From the NCBI RefSeq assembly GCF_900451195.1, contig NZ_UGHR01000001.1, forward strand, positions 2,542,001 through 2,606,000: a stretch of 64,000 nucleotides of DNA, in the 5' to 3' direction. Positions 37,277-46,692 of this stretch are shown piece by piece. Each line of letters starts with the position of its first letter. Position 1 is the first letter of the stretch. The DNA is from Iodobacter fluviatilis. Lineage in GTDB: Bacteria > Pseudomonadota > Gammaproteobacteria > Burkholderiales > Chitinibacteraceae. The notes beneath the pieces are model-generated. The model was not told the DNA's origin. It was given only the letters and a program-made list of their open reading frames with translations, and did no database searches. A program made the position numbers and the translations under genes.

Positions 37277-37306
37277 AAAAAACCCGCCGGTGTTTTTACC
37301 GACGGG
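37277..37306 (-). terminator. Terminator of the sulfurtransferase gene
   Basis: On the minus strand CCCGTCGGT pairs with ACCGGCGGG (one mismatch) and is followed by T6, about 30 bases after the stop at 37336. Confidence 0.85.
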
Positions 37307-37335
37307 ATATCTATCACCTTATGCCACGTCAAGGA

Positions 37336-38166
37336 TTACTCAAGCCGGGCCACAACCGGCCTTGTCGCATCAGCACACCACTCACTCCATGAACCTGCAT
37401 AGAGCCTCGCACCACGAAGCCCAGCCACTTCTAACGCCAGCAGATTATGGCAAGCAGTGACACCTGAGCCGCATTGTTGCACTGTTTGACTTACATCCAC
37501 TCCTGCCAATAATGACAACCATTCAACCCTAAGTACTTCGGCAGGCTTAAAACGCCCATCTTCCTGCACATTGTTCTGAAAGAAACGATTGATTGCACCG
37601 GGGATATGCCCGCCCACAGGATCCAGCGTTTCGCCCTCTCCCATAAAACGAGAAGGAGAACGAGCGTCCACCACGGTAAAAACAGCACTTTGGATATTCT
37701 CCAGCACCTCTTTTACATCCACCTTTAACTCGGGGCGCAGCTCCGCAACAAATTTGGCAGCAACTGGCACGGGCAAGTCTCTAACCACTCTGCCCTGCCA
37801 GGCCGCCATTCCCCCATCCAAAACCTGCACCTGATCATGCCCCAACCAACGCAGCAGCCACCACAATCTGGCCGCGTACATTCCACCCTGTGCGTCATAA
37901 GCCACCACATGGCGATTGCGACTTAGCCCAAGACTCGCCAACTTATCCGCCAAAACTTGCGGATCAGGCAAAGGGTGGCGGCCATTCGTCCCTGTTTTAA
38001 GCCCGGAAAGATCGTCATCCAGATGCAGGAAATATGCGCCTGGCAAATGGCCTTCCGCATAGGCCAAGCGCCCCGCCTGCGGATTAGCCAGATCATGACG
38101 GCAATCAATCAGCAGCACATCGGCCAGCTGTTCTTGTAATTGCGAAGCAGAGATAAGAGGGCTCAT
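37336..38166 (-). CDS. Thiosulfate/3-mercaptopyruvate sulfurtransferase
   Basis: A 276-residue tandem-rhodanese protein. The first inactive rhodanese domain spans about residues 5-135 (LIDCRHDL, GHLPGAYFLHLDDDLSG). The second (about 155-275) carries the persulfide Cys in QQCGSGVTACHNLLALE. The CGSGVTA loop matches mercaptopyruvate sulfurtransferases (SseA type) rather than classical thiosulfate rhodaneses, which have CRKGVT. The ATG at 38166 is preceded by AAGGA; a TTG two codons upstream is less likely. Confidence 0.88.
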   Translation of the reverse strand: MSPLISASQLQEQLADVLLIDCRHDLANPQAGRLAYAEGHLPGAYFLHLDDDLSGLKTGTNGRHPLPDPQVLADKLASLGLSRNRHVVAYDAQGGMYAARLWWLLRWLGHDQVQVLDGGMAAWQGRVVRDLPVPVAAKFVAELRPELKVDVKEVLENIQSAVFTVVDARSPSRFMGEGETLDPVGGHIPGAINRFFQNNVQEDGRFKPAEVLRVEWLSLLAGVDVSQTVQQCGSGVTACHNLLALEVAGLRGARLYAGSWSEWCADATRPVVARLE

Positions 38167-38189
38167 CGGCAATCCTTAGTGCGTTAATC

Positions 38190-38219
38190 AAAAAACAGGC
38201 CCGTACGGATACGGGCCTG
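38190..38219 (-). terminator. Terminator of dcd
   Basis: CAGGCCCGTA and TACGGGCCTG form a perfect 10-bp stem followed on the minus strand by T6. Confidence 0.9.
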
Positions 38220-38238
38220 CGGGAAAGAATTGTAAAGC

Positions 38239-38814
38239 TCAGGTTTTAGGCAACGTTACGCCACTCTGGCCCTGATATTTACCACCGCGATCGCGGTAGG
38301 AGGTTTCACATACGTCATCTTCATCGGCTTCAAAGAACAAAACCTGCGCTACGCCTTCGTTGGCGTAAATCTTAGCGGGCAGCGGCGTGGTGTTAGAGAA
38401 CTCCAGCGTCACATAACCTTCCCACTCCGGCTCAAACGGGGTGACATTCACAATAATGCCGCAACGCGCGTAGGTTGATTTACCCAGACACACCGTTAAA
38501 GCATTACGGGGAATGCGGAAATATTCAACAGTACGCGCCAATGCAAAAGAATTTGGCGGGATGATGCAATAACCCTTACCAGAAACATTCACAAAGCTGC
38601 CTTCGTCAAAGTTTTTTGGGTCAACAATCGTCGAGTTAATATTGGTAAAAACTTTAAACTCATCGGCACAGCGAATATCGTAGCCGTAGCTGGAAGTACC
38701 ATAAGAAACAATACGTTCGCCGTTTACTTCCTTCACCTGGCCTGGCACAAACGGCTCGATCATGCCGTGCTCGCTGGCCATACGACGAATCCACTTATCT
38801 GATTTGATACTCAT
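38239..38814 (-). CDS. dcd: dCTP deaminase
   Basis: Dcd deaminates dCTP to dUTP, feeding ThyA with dUMP. The 191-residue trimeric dUTPase-fold protein has [13 protein letters not shown] (about residues 41-53), the catalytic Glu in [22 protein letters not shown] (positions about 126-147) and the C-terminal [16 protein letters not shown] lid. The motifs fit the monofunctional proteobacterial enzyme. The ATG at 38814 with [13 protein letters not shown] is canonical. It is divergent from bcp. Confidence 0.95.
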   Translation of the reverse strand: MSIKSDKWIRRMASEHGMIEPFVPGQVKEVNGERIVSYGTSSYGYDIRCADEFKVFTNINSTIVDPKNFDEGSFVNVSGKGYCIIPPNSFALARTVEYFRIPRNALTVCLGKSTYARCGIIVNVTPFEPEWEGYVTLEFSNTTPLPAKIYANEGVAQVLFFEADEDDVCETSYRDRGGKYQGQSGVTLPKT

Positions 38815-38907
38815 TACTGTCACATCCCCATTACATATTTGCGGCTATTGTAGCTGCGGAGCATCTGCCACGCATCTATAATCATCACAACTAAGGAGAT
38901 TCTCTTG

Positions 38908-39363
38908 ATGCCTAACAAGCTTTGTCCAGAATTAAAACTCGCCACCACATCCAATCTGCACTTCGATACCACCGCACTGAAAGGCCAAGCCTTTGTGCTC
39001 TATTTTTACCCCAAAGACAGCACCCCGGGCTGCACCACCGAAGGCGGTGATTTTCGCGATCATCATGCCGAATTTCTTGCCGCCCAATGCCTCGTTTTTG
39101 GCATTTCCAGAGACAGCATTAAAAGCCACGAAAACTTCAAAGCCAAGCAAGAATATCCTTTCGAGTTAGTTTCTGACCCAGATGAGACAGCCTGCCTTGC
39201 TTTTGATGTCATGAAGCAAAAGAAGATGTATGGTAAGGATGTAAGGGGAATTGAGCGCAGCACCTTCGTGATCAACAAGGAAGGAGAAATCGCAAAAGAA
39301 TGGCGTGGCGTGAAAGTGCCGGGTCATGTAACAGAAGTACTGGAGTTTGTAAAAACGCTTTAA
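38908..39363 (+). CDS. bcp: Thioredoxin-dependent thiol peroxidase (BCP/PrxQ)
   Basis: A 151-residue peroxiredoxin with the peroxidatic Cys42 in YPKDSTPGCTTEGGDFRD. The usual BCP resolving Cys five residues later is absent (Gly47). Other Cys are at 6, 61 and 96, so resolution may use another of these or an external thiol. RSTFVINKEGEI near the C-terminus is typical. AAGGAG precedes the ATG at 38908; a TTG codon directly before it is also in frame. Confidence 0.92.
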   Translation: MPNKLCPELKLATTSNLHFDTTALKGQAFVLYFYPKDSTPGCTTEGGDFRDHHAEFLAAQCLVFGISRDSIKSHENFKAKQEYPFELVSDPDETACLAFDVMKQKKMYGKDVRGIERSTFVINKEGEIAKEWRGVKVPGHVTEVLEFVKTL

Positions 39364-39447
39364 GTTGCATTGCAGGGTGAGGCCGCACAAGGCTTAGGTT
39401 TTGTCCAACTCACCCCAGCCCACCTTTTTCCGTTCCAGGAGTTCATC

Positions 39448-40857
39448 ATGGCAACCCGCAAGCGCAAAGCACCGAGTGTCACCAAGCTCTTCGTTCTGGA
39501 TACCAATGTTTTAATGCACGACCCCACCTCTTTGTTCCGATTTGAGGAGCACGATCTCTTTCTACCGATGATGACTTTAGAAGAGCTCGACAACAACAAA
39601 AAAGGCACTTCCGAAGTCGCCCGTAATGCCCGGCAAGCCAGCCGTTTTCTGGAAGAGCTGATTTCCGGCAAAGAATCTGACCTGCATAACGGCGTACTGC
39701 TTGATACTGCCAGCAAGGGGCAAGCGCTGGGCCGGCTATTTATGCAAACCGAAGCCATTACCAGCGTACTACCCGCCCAGCTCCCCATGGGCAAGGCCGA
39801 CAACCAAATTCTGGGCGTTGTCCACCATCTGCAACAAATGCACACTTCACGCCAAGTAATCCTAGTTTCCAAAGACATCAATATGCGCATCAAGGCGCGG
39901 GCGATGGGGCTGGCGGCAGAAGACTACTTTAACGATAAAGTTTTAGAAGACACCGATCTGCTATATACCGGCATGCGTGAAATTAACCAAAAATTTTGGG
40001 AGCGCAACGGTAAAGATCTGCAAAGCTGGCAAGAAGGCGGCCGCAGCTACTGGAAAATAAAAGGCCCGGACTGTGCCGAGCTTTACGTTAACCAGCTACT
40101 CTATCAGGCTGGCGACACACCTTTGTCGGCTCGTGTCATCAACGTGGAAGGCAAAACGGCGCTAATTGAAAGCTTAAAAGACTACAGCCACCAAAAAAAC
40201 GCCATCTGGGGCATTGTCGCCCGCAATCGCGAACAAAATTTCGCCCTCAATCTACTCATGAATCCCGACGTTGATTTTGTCTCCCTGCTTGGCCAGGCGG
40301 GTACAGGTAAAACCCTGCTCACGCTTGCAGCAAGCTTGGCGCAAACACTGGAGTCCAAGATTTACAGCGAAATCATCATGACCCGCGTCACGGTGCCTGT
40401 AGGAGAAGACATCGGCTTCTTACCCGGTACCGAAGAAGAAAAAATGATGCCGTGGATGGGCGCACTGGAAGACAATCTGGATGTACTCAACCAATCGGAT
40501 GCCGAAGCAGGTGATTGGGGGCGCGCCGCCACGCGCGATTTAATCCGCTCACGCATTAAAGTAAAATCGCTCAACTTTATGCGCGGCCGCACCTTCCTCA
40601 AGAAATTTCTGATTATCGACGAGGCGCAAAACTTAACGCCCAAGCAAATGAAAACCCTCATCACCCGCGCCGGCCCCGGCACCAAGGTGGTGTGCCTAGG
40701 TAATATCAGCCAGATCGACACCCCCTACCTGACTGAGGGCAGCTCAGGGCTGACTTATGTAGTCGATCGCTTTAAAACATGGGAGCACTCCGGCCACATC
40801 ACCCTGACACGGGGTGAGCGATCCAGACTGGCGGATTACGCGGCAGAAGCTCTGTAG
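39448..40857 (+). CDS. PIN domain-PhoH ATPase fusion protein
   Basis: A 469-residue PhoH2/YlaK-type protein. It has an N-terminal PIN RNase domain (LFVLDTNVLMHDP at about residues 12-24, acidic LEELD, later VSKDINMRIKA) and a C-terminal PhoH P-loop ATPase with GQAGTGKTLLTLAA (about 280-293) and FLIIDEAQNLTP (about 387-398). Such fusions have been proposed to be RNA helicase-RNases. No small antitoxin-like gene overlaps its 5' end, unlike actinobacterial phoAT/phoH2 pairs. The ATG at 39448 has AGGAG upstream; the frame extends further without family resemblance. Confidence 0.93.
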   Translation: MATRKRKAPSVTKLFVLDTNVLMHDPTSLFRFEEHDLFLPMMTLEELDNNKKGTSEVARNARQASRFLEELISGKESDLHNGVLLDTASKGQALGRLFMQTEAITSVLPAQLPMGKADNQILGVVHHLQQMHTSRQVILVSKDINMRIKARAMGLAAEDYFNDKVLEDTDLLYTGMREINQKFWERNGKDLQSWQEGGRSYWKIKGPDCAELYVNQLLYQAGDTPLSARVINVEGKTALIESLKDYSHQKNAIWGIVARNREQNFALNLLMNPDVDFVSLLGQAGTGKTLLTLAASLAQTLESKIYSEIIMTRVTVPVGEDIGFLPGTEEEKMMPWMGALEDNLDVLNQSDAEAGDWGRAATRDLIRSRIKVKSLNFMRGRTFLKKFLIIDEAQNLTPKQMKTLITRAGPGTKVVCLGNISQIDTPYLTEGSSGLTYVVDRFKTWEHSGHITLTRGERSRLADYAAEAL

Positions 40858-40878
40858 TTCTTGGATTTTTGTAAGGAT

Positions 40879-40905
40879 AAGGGTCTGCGTTGGCAGACCC
40901 TTTTT
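40879..40905 (+). terminator. Terminator of the PIN-PhoH gene
   Basis: AAGGGTCTGC and GCAGACCCTT form a perfect 10-bp stem with a GTTG loop, running into TTTTT. Confidence 0.9.
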
Positions 40906-40972
40906 ATTGCCTGTACGAAACGTGATTCGAAACTATGGCACTGTTTGGTCAGCGCGGGTTGACCATAGCTAA

Positions 40973-41260
40973 CTAGCCCTCCGATTCCTTCGCAAGTAAG
41001 TGAGCAAGAAGTTGGTCTACTCGCTCATCCGTTAGCCCTACTCCACTTCGCTCGAAGTCCCACTTCCATATGTACCCCAACTCATCCATCGAGAAATGGT
41101 CAAATATTGAGTACAGCATGGCACCCGCATCATTCCTGGAGGCAGCGTATTCCTTTGTCAAGTCACGCAGCAATGCGCTAACAGATCGACAGGAGGACAG
41201 TTTGGCCTTCCACAACTCTATGTGCTCGTCAGGCATAGTACTTAATTGATTGATAATCAT
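40973..41260 (-). CDS. Hypothetical protein, 95 residues
   Basis: No family is recognised. The ATG at 41260 has GAGAG upstream; the frame extends another 12 codons without support. The protein is soluble and helical, acidic, with one Cys and the segments LLRDLTKEYAASRNDAGAMLYSIFDHFSMDELGYIWKW and a Leu-rich C-terminus. The pattern resembles small immunity or regulatory proteins in shape only. It lies alone between the PhoH terminator and amn. Confidence 0.6.
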   Translation of the reverse strand: MIINQLSTMPDEHIELWKAKLSSCRSVSALLRDLTKEYAASRNDAGAMLYSIFDHFSMDELGYIWKWDFERSGVGLTDERVDQLLAHLLAKESEG

Positions 41261-41401
41261 ATTTTCTCTCAATAACTGCCCAGCTTTGCAAACCAAGCTT
41301 TAACATCAAAGCCAAAATCCTGTACAGCGGGTTAGCTACAGGGGCACCCCCTCAGCATTAAAACAGGGTAGGCACCAAAGAGTACCCACCCTGCATTCAC
41401 T

Positions 41402-42907
41402 CTACTGAAACGCCACCTCAGCAAAACTCCTTAACTTACGACTATGCAGCTGGCCTTCGCCCTGATCGCGCAGCAGCTCCATGGCCCGAATACCAATTCG
41501 CAAGTGCTGATCAACCCGCTCGCGGTAGAAGTGATTCGCCATACCGGGGAGTTTAATCTCGCCGTGCAGCGGTTTATCACTCACGCAGAGCAGCGTTCCA
41601 TAAGGCACGCGAAACCTGAAGCCGTTTGCGGCGATGGTGGCGCTTTCCATATCCAGCGCAATGGCACGGCTTTGGCTAAAGCGGCGCTGCGGGCGATTAT
41701 CGGGAAGCAATTCCCAATTGCGGTTATCGGTGCTGGCCACGGTACCGGTACGCATAATGCTTTTTAACTCGGCACCTTTCATTTCGGTGATTTGTGAAAC
41801 GGCCGCTTCCAAGGCAAGCTGAATTTCAGCCAATGCTGGCACCGGCACCCAAAGTGGCAAATCCTCATCCAGCACATGATCTTCACGCACATAGCCGTGC
41901 GCCAGCACGTAATCGCCCATTTGCTGGGAATTACGCAGGCCAGCGCAATGGCCCAGCATGATCCATGCATGAGGGCGCAATACGGCAATATGATCGGTAA
42001 TGGTTTTGGCATTGGCAGGGCCAACGCCGATATTCACCATGCTGATCCCTGTGTTATCTGCACGGATCAGATGGTAAGCGGGCATTTGCGGCAAGCGCGG
42101 TGGTGCTGCGCCCAGTGCATCAATGGCTTCGGCAGCAAGGCCAATACGGCGGGTGATCACATTGCCCGGCTCTACAAAGGCAATGTATTCGCTATCCGGG
42201 TCTTGCATGCATTCATGCCCAAGCCGCACGAACTCATCAATGTAAAACTGGTAATTGGTAAACAGTACAAAATTCTGAAAATGCTCGGGCACCGTGCCCG
42301 TGTAATGGCGCAAGCGGTGCAGGGAGTAATCAACCCTGGCGGCGGTAAACAAAGACAGCGGCTCTGGCTCACCAGGCTTAGGCTCGTAAGTGCCATTGGC
42401 AATGCCATCGTCCATGGCAGATAAATCAGGCAGATCAAACATATCGCGCATCAGCTGGCGGCGCTCTGCAGTGAGCGTGCCTTCAATATGATCGTGTTCG
42501 GCAAAAGAGAAATGCACCGGCATGGGCTGGGTGCTTACGCCGACTTCCAGCTCATTTCTGTGGCTTTGCAAGAGCAGCGTAAATTGCTCAAGATAGTATT
42601 TATCGTAAAGATCAGGGCGGGTTAAGGTGGTTTCAAAGCTGCCCGGCCCCGCCACAAAGCCATAGCTCAGATGCGCACTCTCATTGGTGAGCCTTGCAAC
42701 GGTATCGGTTTGGATTCTTACAAAAGGATAATAAGCCCGAACATGACCCGGCAAAGCTTCACCGGCCACAAAACGCTGCATGGCATCGCGCAAATGCGTC
42801 ACGCTGCTTTCATAAATCAAACGCACCTGTGCAAGGGCTTCAAGCGGATCGGTATGGCGGGTTGGTGCAATAAACTCGGGCAAATAGGGCATACGTCGAC
42901 GGCTCAT
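41402..42907 (-). CDS. amn: AMP nucleosidase
   Basis: Amn hydrolyses AMP to adenine and ribose-5-phosphate. The 501-residue protein has the N-terminal AMP-nucleosidase domain (about residues 1-190, with HLSYGFVAGPGSFETTLTRPDLY) and a C-terminal nucleoside-phosphorylase fold with VNIGVGPANAKTITDHIAVLRPHAWIMLGHCAGLR (positions about 289-323) and the ribose-binding AIALDMESATIAANGFRFRVPYGTLLCVSDKPLHG segment. The length is that of Amn rather than purine phosphorylases. The ATG at 42907 has GGAG upstream. Confidence 0.95.
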   Translation of the reverse strand: MSRRRMPYLPEFIAPTRHTDPLEALAQVRLIYESSVTHLRDAMQRFVAGEALPGHVRAYYPFVRIQTDTVARLTNESAHLSYGFVAGPGSFETTLTRPDLYDKYYLEQFTLLLQSHRNELEVGVSTQPMPVHFSFAEHDHIEGTLTAERRQLMRDMFDLPDLSAMDDGIANGTYEPKPGEPEPLSLFTAARVDYSLHRLRHYTGTVPEHFQNFVLFTNYQFYIDEFVRLGHECMQDPDSEYIAFVEPGNVITRRIGLAAEAIDALGAAPPRLPQMPAYHLIRADNTGISMVNIGVGPANAKTITDHIAVLRPHAWIMLGHCAGLRNSQQMGDYVLAHGYVREDHVLDEDLPLWVPVPALAEIQLALEAAVSQITEMKGAELKSIMRTGTVASTDNRNWELLPDNRPQRRFSQSRAIALDMESATIAANGFRFRVPYGTLLCVSDKPLHGEIKLPGMANHFYRERVDQHLRIGIRAMELLRDQGEGQLHSRKLRSFAEVAFQ

Positions 42908-43226
42908 TGGGGCGTCTCCATTTTTTTCATTGGGATTACACAGAACAAATCTTTCTACCGGACCCATTCTACTTTTAAACAGATTACGATTATCTTATTT
43001 TATCAAATCCCAAATCTGACTTGAGCCAATGCACGCGGTTCAACTTAATCGCGATAAATACACGCACAACTTTTTACAATATCAATGCGGGCAACAGCCC
43101 ACCGACCAGAACACCCCTCTAAAAACGACACTCTCCGAGCAAAAAAACAGCTACACGCCCGCCAATACACGGGTTCAGGCATAAAAAAACCGGGCACACG
43201 GCCCGGTTTTGTCTCTGGCAAATTGA
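42908..43226. other. Gap between amn and pta
   Basis: Both flanking genes are on the minus strand. The right end holds the pta terminator. The AT-rich stretch at about 42960-43080 should contain the amn promoter, but no clear -35/-10 pair was found. No gene was seen. Confidence 0.5.
43183..43210 (-). terminator. Terminator of pta
   Basis: A perfect 10-bp stem (43186-43195 with 43201-43210) made of AAAACCGGGC and its complement is followed on the minus strand by more T residues, 17 bases after the pta stop. Confidence 0.9.
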
Positions 43227-45272
43227 TTACGCAGCTAGGTTTTGCGCCTGGATGGCGGTCAGCGCAATGGTAAACACAATGTCATCCACCAAAGCACCGC
43301 GTGACAAATCATTTACCGGTTTACGCAAGCCTTGCAGCATAGGGCCAACACTCACTACATGGGCGCTACGTTGTACAGCCTTGTACGTGGTGTTACCTGT
43401 ATTCAGATCAGGGAATACAAACACGGTTGCCTTACCTGCCACAGTGCTGCTTGGCGCTTTTTGTGCGGCCACTTCGGATACCGATGCTGCGTCGTACTGC
43501 AGCGGGCCATCCAGCACCAGATCAGGGTAGCTACTACGGGCCAGCTCGGTGGCTTCGCGTACCTTATCCACATCGGCCCCCGCACCAGATTTACCGGTGC
43601 TGTAGCTGATCATGGCTACTTTAGGATCTACACCAAATGCACGTGCACTATCCGCACTTTGCTTGGCAATTTCGGCCAGCTGTACTGCATTCGGATTAGG
43701 ATTAATCGCGCAATCGCCGTAAACCAATACCTGCTCCGGCATCAGCATAAAGAAGACCGAAGACACAATCGACGAGCCAGGCGCAGTTTTGATCAGCTGC
43801 AACGCAGGTCGCACCGTACTTGCTGTGGTGTGGATCGCGCCAGATACTAGGCCATCCACCTTGTTCACGGCCAGCATCATGGTACCCAGCACAACAGTAT
43901 CTTCAAGTTGCTGTAATGCTTGGCCCGGAGTAAGGCCCTTGCTCTTACGCAGCTCAACCATCGGCTCTACATACTCGGCACGGATCACATCCGGATCCAG
44001 AATCTCAAGACTTTCTGGCAGCATCACACCCTGCGCAGCGGCAATGGCTTCGATGGTGGCGCGTTTACCCAGCAAGACGCAGTGAGCAATGCCTTTTTCT
44101 TCACAAATAATGGCCGCGCGAATAGTGCGTGGCTCTTCACCCTCAGGCAAGACCACGGTTTTACGCACTGAGCGCGCTTTTTGGATGAGCTGATAGCGGA
44201 AAGCCGGAGGCGACATCCGTGTGGATGGCGGCACTTGCACCGCATTCATCAGCATGGCCATATCGATTTGCTCGGATACGGCGTCCAGCACCAGATTCAT
44301 GCGCTCGCTGTCGTCGGTGGCTACTGCTGGTGGCAATTGGGTAATACGAATAGCAGTATTAAAGCTGTCGCTGTCCGTACGCATCACCGGAATACCACTT
44401 GTTAAGGCCTGACGCGCTAATTCCAGAATACGGCTGTCCGGCTGGCTGGAATGCGTCAGCAGCAGTCCGGCCAGTTGCACGCCCTGGCTAGCGGCCAGAG
44501 CAGTTGCCAGCATCACATCATCCCTGTCCCCGGCACTTACCACCAAAGCCCCTGCTTTCAAGCGCTCAATCACTTCAGGAACAGAACGAGCCGCCACCAC
44601 GGTCTCTAGCACACGACGGTTTGCAATATCGCCTTCAATCAGGATTTCTGCATTCAAATGACGGGCAATATCTAAGGTGCGCGGCGCAAGCAAGGCCGGA
44701 TCAAACTTAATAAAACCCCACAATGGAATACCATCCAGCTCGTATTGCACAGAAGCCGCGTCAAACTGCGCGGTGGCTTTATTGAAGATCACACCGGCCA
44801 CTTTGCAGCCTTCATTCTTCAGCTGACTGGCCGCAAGGCGCGATTCCGCCACCGCACCCGTTGCGCGCGCATTGGCCACCAAAATCACTTCGGCCTGCAA
44901 GCTGCGGGCTACTTCATTATTTAATCTGGCGGTAAATGCATTGCTTGGATCCAAATGCATACCTTCAACGACCAATACATCCACGCCATGCGCAGCGCCC
45001 ATACACAGGCTGACAATATCTTCTAATAATTCGTCATTTTGCCCTGCAGATACGCGGGCAATGACCTGAGCAATCGACAAAGACTGCGGGCATTCAATCT
45101 GGCAAATTTGTGAGGCAAAATGCGTAGAGCGCTCAATACCCTGCGGCTCTTGTGAAACCGGCTTTACAAATCCCACTTTCAGACCCTGGTGTTGTAAAGC
45201 GCGAACCACACCTAAAGATACCGAAGTAAGGCCGACATTTTGTCGGGTTGGAGCCACAAAAAAGGTTTGCAT
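43227..45272 (-). CDS. pta: Phosphate acetyltransferase, long form
   Basis: Pta interconverts acetyl-CoA and acetyl phosphate. The 681-residue protein is the long proteobacterial type. It has an N-terminal BioD-like P-loop domain (about residues 1-190, MQTFFVAPTRQNVGLTS), a DRTGG regulatory domain (about 210-320) and the C-terminal catalytic PTA_PTB domain (about 360-680). The last shows RKTVVLPEGEEPRTIRAA, MLMPEQVLVYGDCAINPNP and FPDLNTGNTTYKAVQR. ackA is not adjacent, unlike in many bacteria. Confidence 0.96.
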   Translation of the reverse strand: MQTFFVAPTRQNVGLTSVSLGVVRALQHQGLKVGFVKPVSQEPQGIERSTHFASQICQIECPQSLSIAQVIARVSAGQNDELLEDIVSLCMGAAHGVDVLVVEGMHLDPSNAFTARLNNEVARSLQAEVILVANARATGAVAESRLAASQLKNEGCKVAGVIFNKATAQFDAASVQYELDGIPLWGFIKFDPALLAPRTLDIARHLNAEILIEGDIANRRVLETVVAARSVPEVIERLKAGALVVSAGDRDDVMLATALAASQGVQLAGLLLTHSSQPDSRILELARQALTSGIPVMRTDSDSFNTAIRITQLPPAVATDDSERMNLVLDAVSEQIDMAMLMNAVQVPPSTRMSPPAFRYQLIQKARSVRKTVVLPEGEEPRTIRAAIICEEKGIAHCVLLGKRATIEAIAAAQGVMLPESLEILDPDVIRAEYVEPMVELRKSKGLTPGQALQQLEDTVVLGTMMLAVNKVDGLVSGAIHTTASTVRPALQLIKTAPGSSIVSSVFFMLMPEQVLVYGDCAINPNPNAVQLAEIAKQSADSARAFGVDPKVAMISYSTGKSGAGADVDKVREATELARSSYPDLVLDGPLQYDAASVSEVAAQKAPSSTVAGKATVFVFPDLNTGNTTYKAVQRSAHVVSVGPMLQGLRKPVNDLSRGALVDDIVFTIALTAIQAQNLAA

Positions 45273-45718
45273 ATATCATCCTCAGCACGTAACAAACTTT
45301 GCTACTAAAAAACACATCAAATAAGGGGTGTAAGGCTGGCGGGCATGCATCTAATAAAACAGGATGCCCGCGAAGGCCGTCAATGTAGAACATTGCGCCG
45401 CATTTAGGTCGGCAACTTTCACACCTTGAGCACGATCTTTGTTCCATGTCATAAAAAAATGCTGCATCGCACACTAAATCAGCTAAATTCAAACCCGGCG
45501 CGGGTGTTTTAATGAGTTTAGCAGTCTTGCCTGCAAAAAAAGAGCCGTTTGCCCGCCGGTTTTCAAGCATCAGAAACCTTAGTATTTGCTTAAGTAGTCC
45601 TGTCACCCTGCTTTAAAACAGTGTTTCGAGTTAGAATCGCACAGCAACTTTTAGCAAGCCCAAGCGACCTATACAGATCGGCTTGCCCACCACTCCATTC
45701 ATCACCGCGGTGAGATTT
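45273..45718. other. Divergent intergenic region between pta and parA
   Basis: About 446 bases. Near pta a GCGGGCAT/ATGCCCGC hairpin (45339-45346 with 45364-45371) lies in its presumed leader. A 157-codon minus-strand frame that overlaps pta out of phase is Cys-rich with no ribosome-binding site and is rejected. No convincing promoter was found. Confidence 0.5.
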
Positions 45719-46504
45719 ATGACGGTTATTGTCGTTTTCAATCAAAAAGGTGGCGTTGGTAAAACCACCGTCAGCGCCAACCTAGCCGCCGCCATCGCCA
45801 AAAATGGCGTAGAGCCGCTGGTGATTGATTTAGACCCACAAGCTCACCTCACCTCGCTCTACGGCATAAAACCTAAAAGCAGCCAAAGCATTTATCGCTT
45901 CTTTCAGGGCGCAAGCACACTATCTGATTTAATTATTACAAGAGATGACGGCATTAACTTTGTGCCCTCTCATTTAGAGCTGGGAAAAGTAGACGCGCAG
46001 CTTACCCGCCACAAAGATCATGTATGGCGGCTGAAGCTGGCACTGACAGCAGAAATGCTTTCGGGCTATGGCCTGCCCATCATTATTGACTGCACCCCCA
46101 CGCTGGGCGTGCTGTCTTTTTCTGCCATGTTTGCTGCCGACATCATTCTTGCCCCCGTTGCCGCCGAATACCTGGCCCTGAACGGCGCAGTACAGCTAGC
46201 ACAAACACTAAAAGGACTTGAAAAGTTTCAGGCCAGAAAGCCAAGGCGCTTTCTGATCAACCGCTACACGCCTGGGCAAATCACATCAGAAACCGTAGCA
46301 GGCCAGCTAATCAAACACTTCCCTGGAGAAGTGCTTAAAACCCGAATCAGAGAGCAAGAAGCGCTCTCTGCGGCAGTGGGCAGCGGCGCAAACATCTTCG
46401 ACTTTGCCCCCACCTCAGGTGCAGCAGCAGATTTTACTTTTTTGCTGGACGAGCTCATCGAATCCAGCCTGATTTCGCTGTCACTGGATTTACCGTTTGA
46501 GTGA
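45719..46504 (+). CDS. ParA-family ATPase, orphan
   Basis: A 261-residue P-loop ATPase of the ParA/Soj/MinD superfamily. It has the deviant Walker A VFNQKGGVGKTTVSANLAAAIA (Lys10 and Lys15), the A' motif VIDLDPQAHLT (about residues 35-45) and IIIDCTPTLGVLSFSAMFAAD (positions about 122-142). No parB, parS or minCE lies nearby. Orphan ParA proteins position cargos such as chemotaxis arrays, carboxysomes or flagella. The ATG at 45719 has GGTGAG five bases upstream and gives the canonical MTVIVVFNQKGG start; the frame opens 12 codons earlier. Confidence 0.9.
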   Translation: MTVIVVFNQKGGVGKTTVSANLAAAIAKNGVEPLVIDLDPQAHLTSLYGIKPKSSQSIYRFFQGASTLSDLIITRDDGINFVPSHLELGKVDAQLTRHKDHVWRLKLALTAEMLSGYGLPIIIDCTPTLGVLSFSAMFAADIILAPVAAEYLALNGAVQLAQTLKGLEKFQARKPRRFLINRYTPGQITSETVAGQLIKHFPGEVLKTRIREQEALSAAVGSGANIFDFAPTSGAAADFTFLLDELIESSLISLSLDLPFE

Positions 46505-46681
46505 GGCTTTTTTAATAAGGGCAGAAAGACTAGAAAGATCTGCATAAACAGTGCGTACGGAGTTTAAAGGCAGAACACGGAGAAAGCCTGAGAGAAATAC
46601 AGATCAATAACTTTCATACCTTAGATTTTTCAGCTTTTTTCTCTGCATACTTTGTGCTCTTACCGCGCTCTGCATCTAAAG

Positions 46682-46692
46682 CCCCCCCCCCC
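46682..46692. repeat. C11/G11 homopolymer abutting a stop codon
   Basis: Eleven consecutive C residues on the plus strand. On the minus strand they are a G-run whose first base is the G of the TAG stop of the DNA glycosylase gene. Length changes in the run would not alter the protein. Confidence 0.9.

Noticed and set aside
39448..40857. PIN-PhoH gene as a toxin-antitoxin module
   Set aside because: No small antitoxin gene overlaps its 5' end. The upstream neighbour is bcp, so a stand-alone RNA-processing protein is more likely.
45133..45606. 157-codon minus-strand frame upstream of pta
   Set aside because: It overlaps pta out of phase by 140 bases, is Cys-rich and has no ribosome-binding site. 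Some of it lies in the pta leader.
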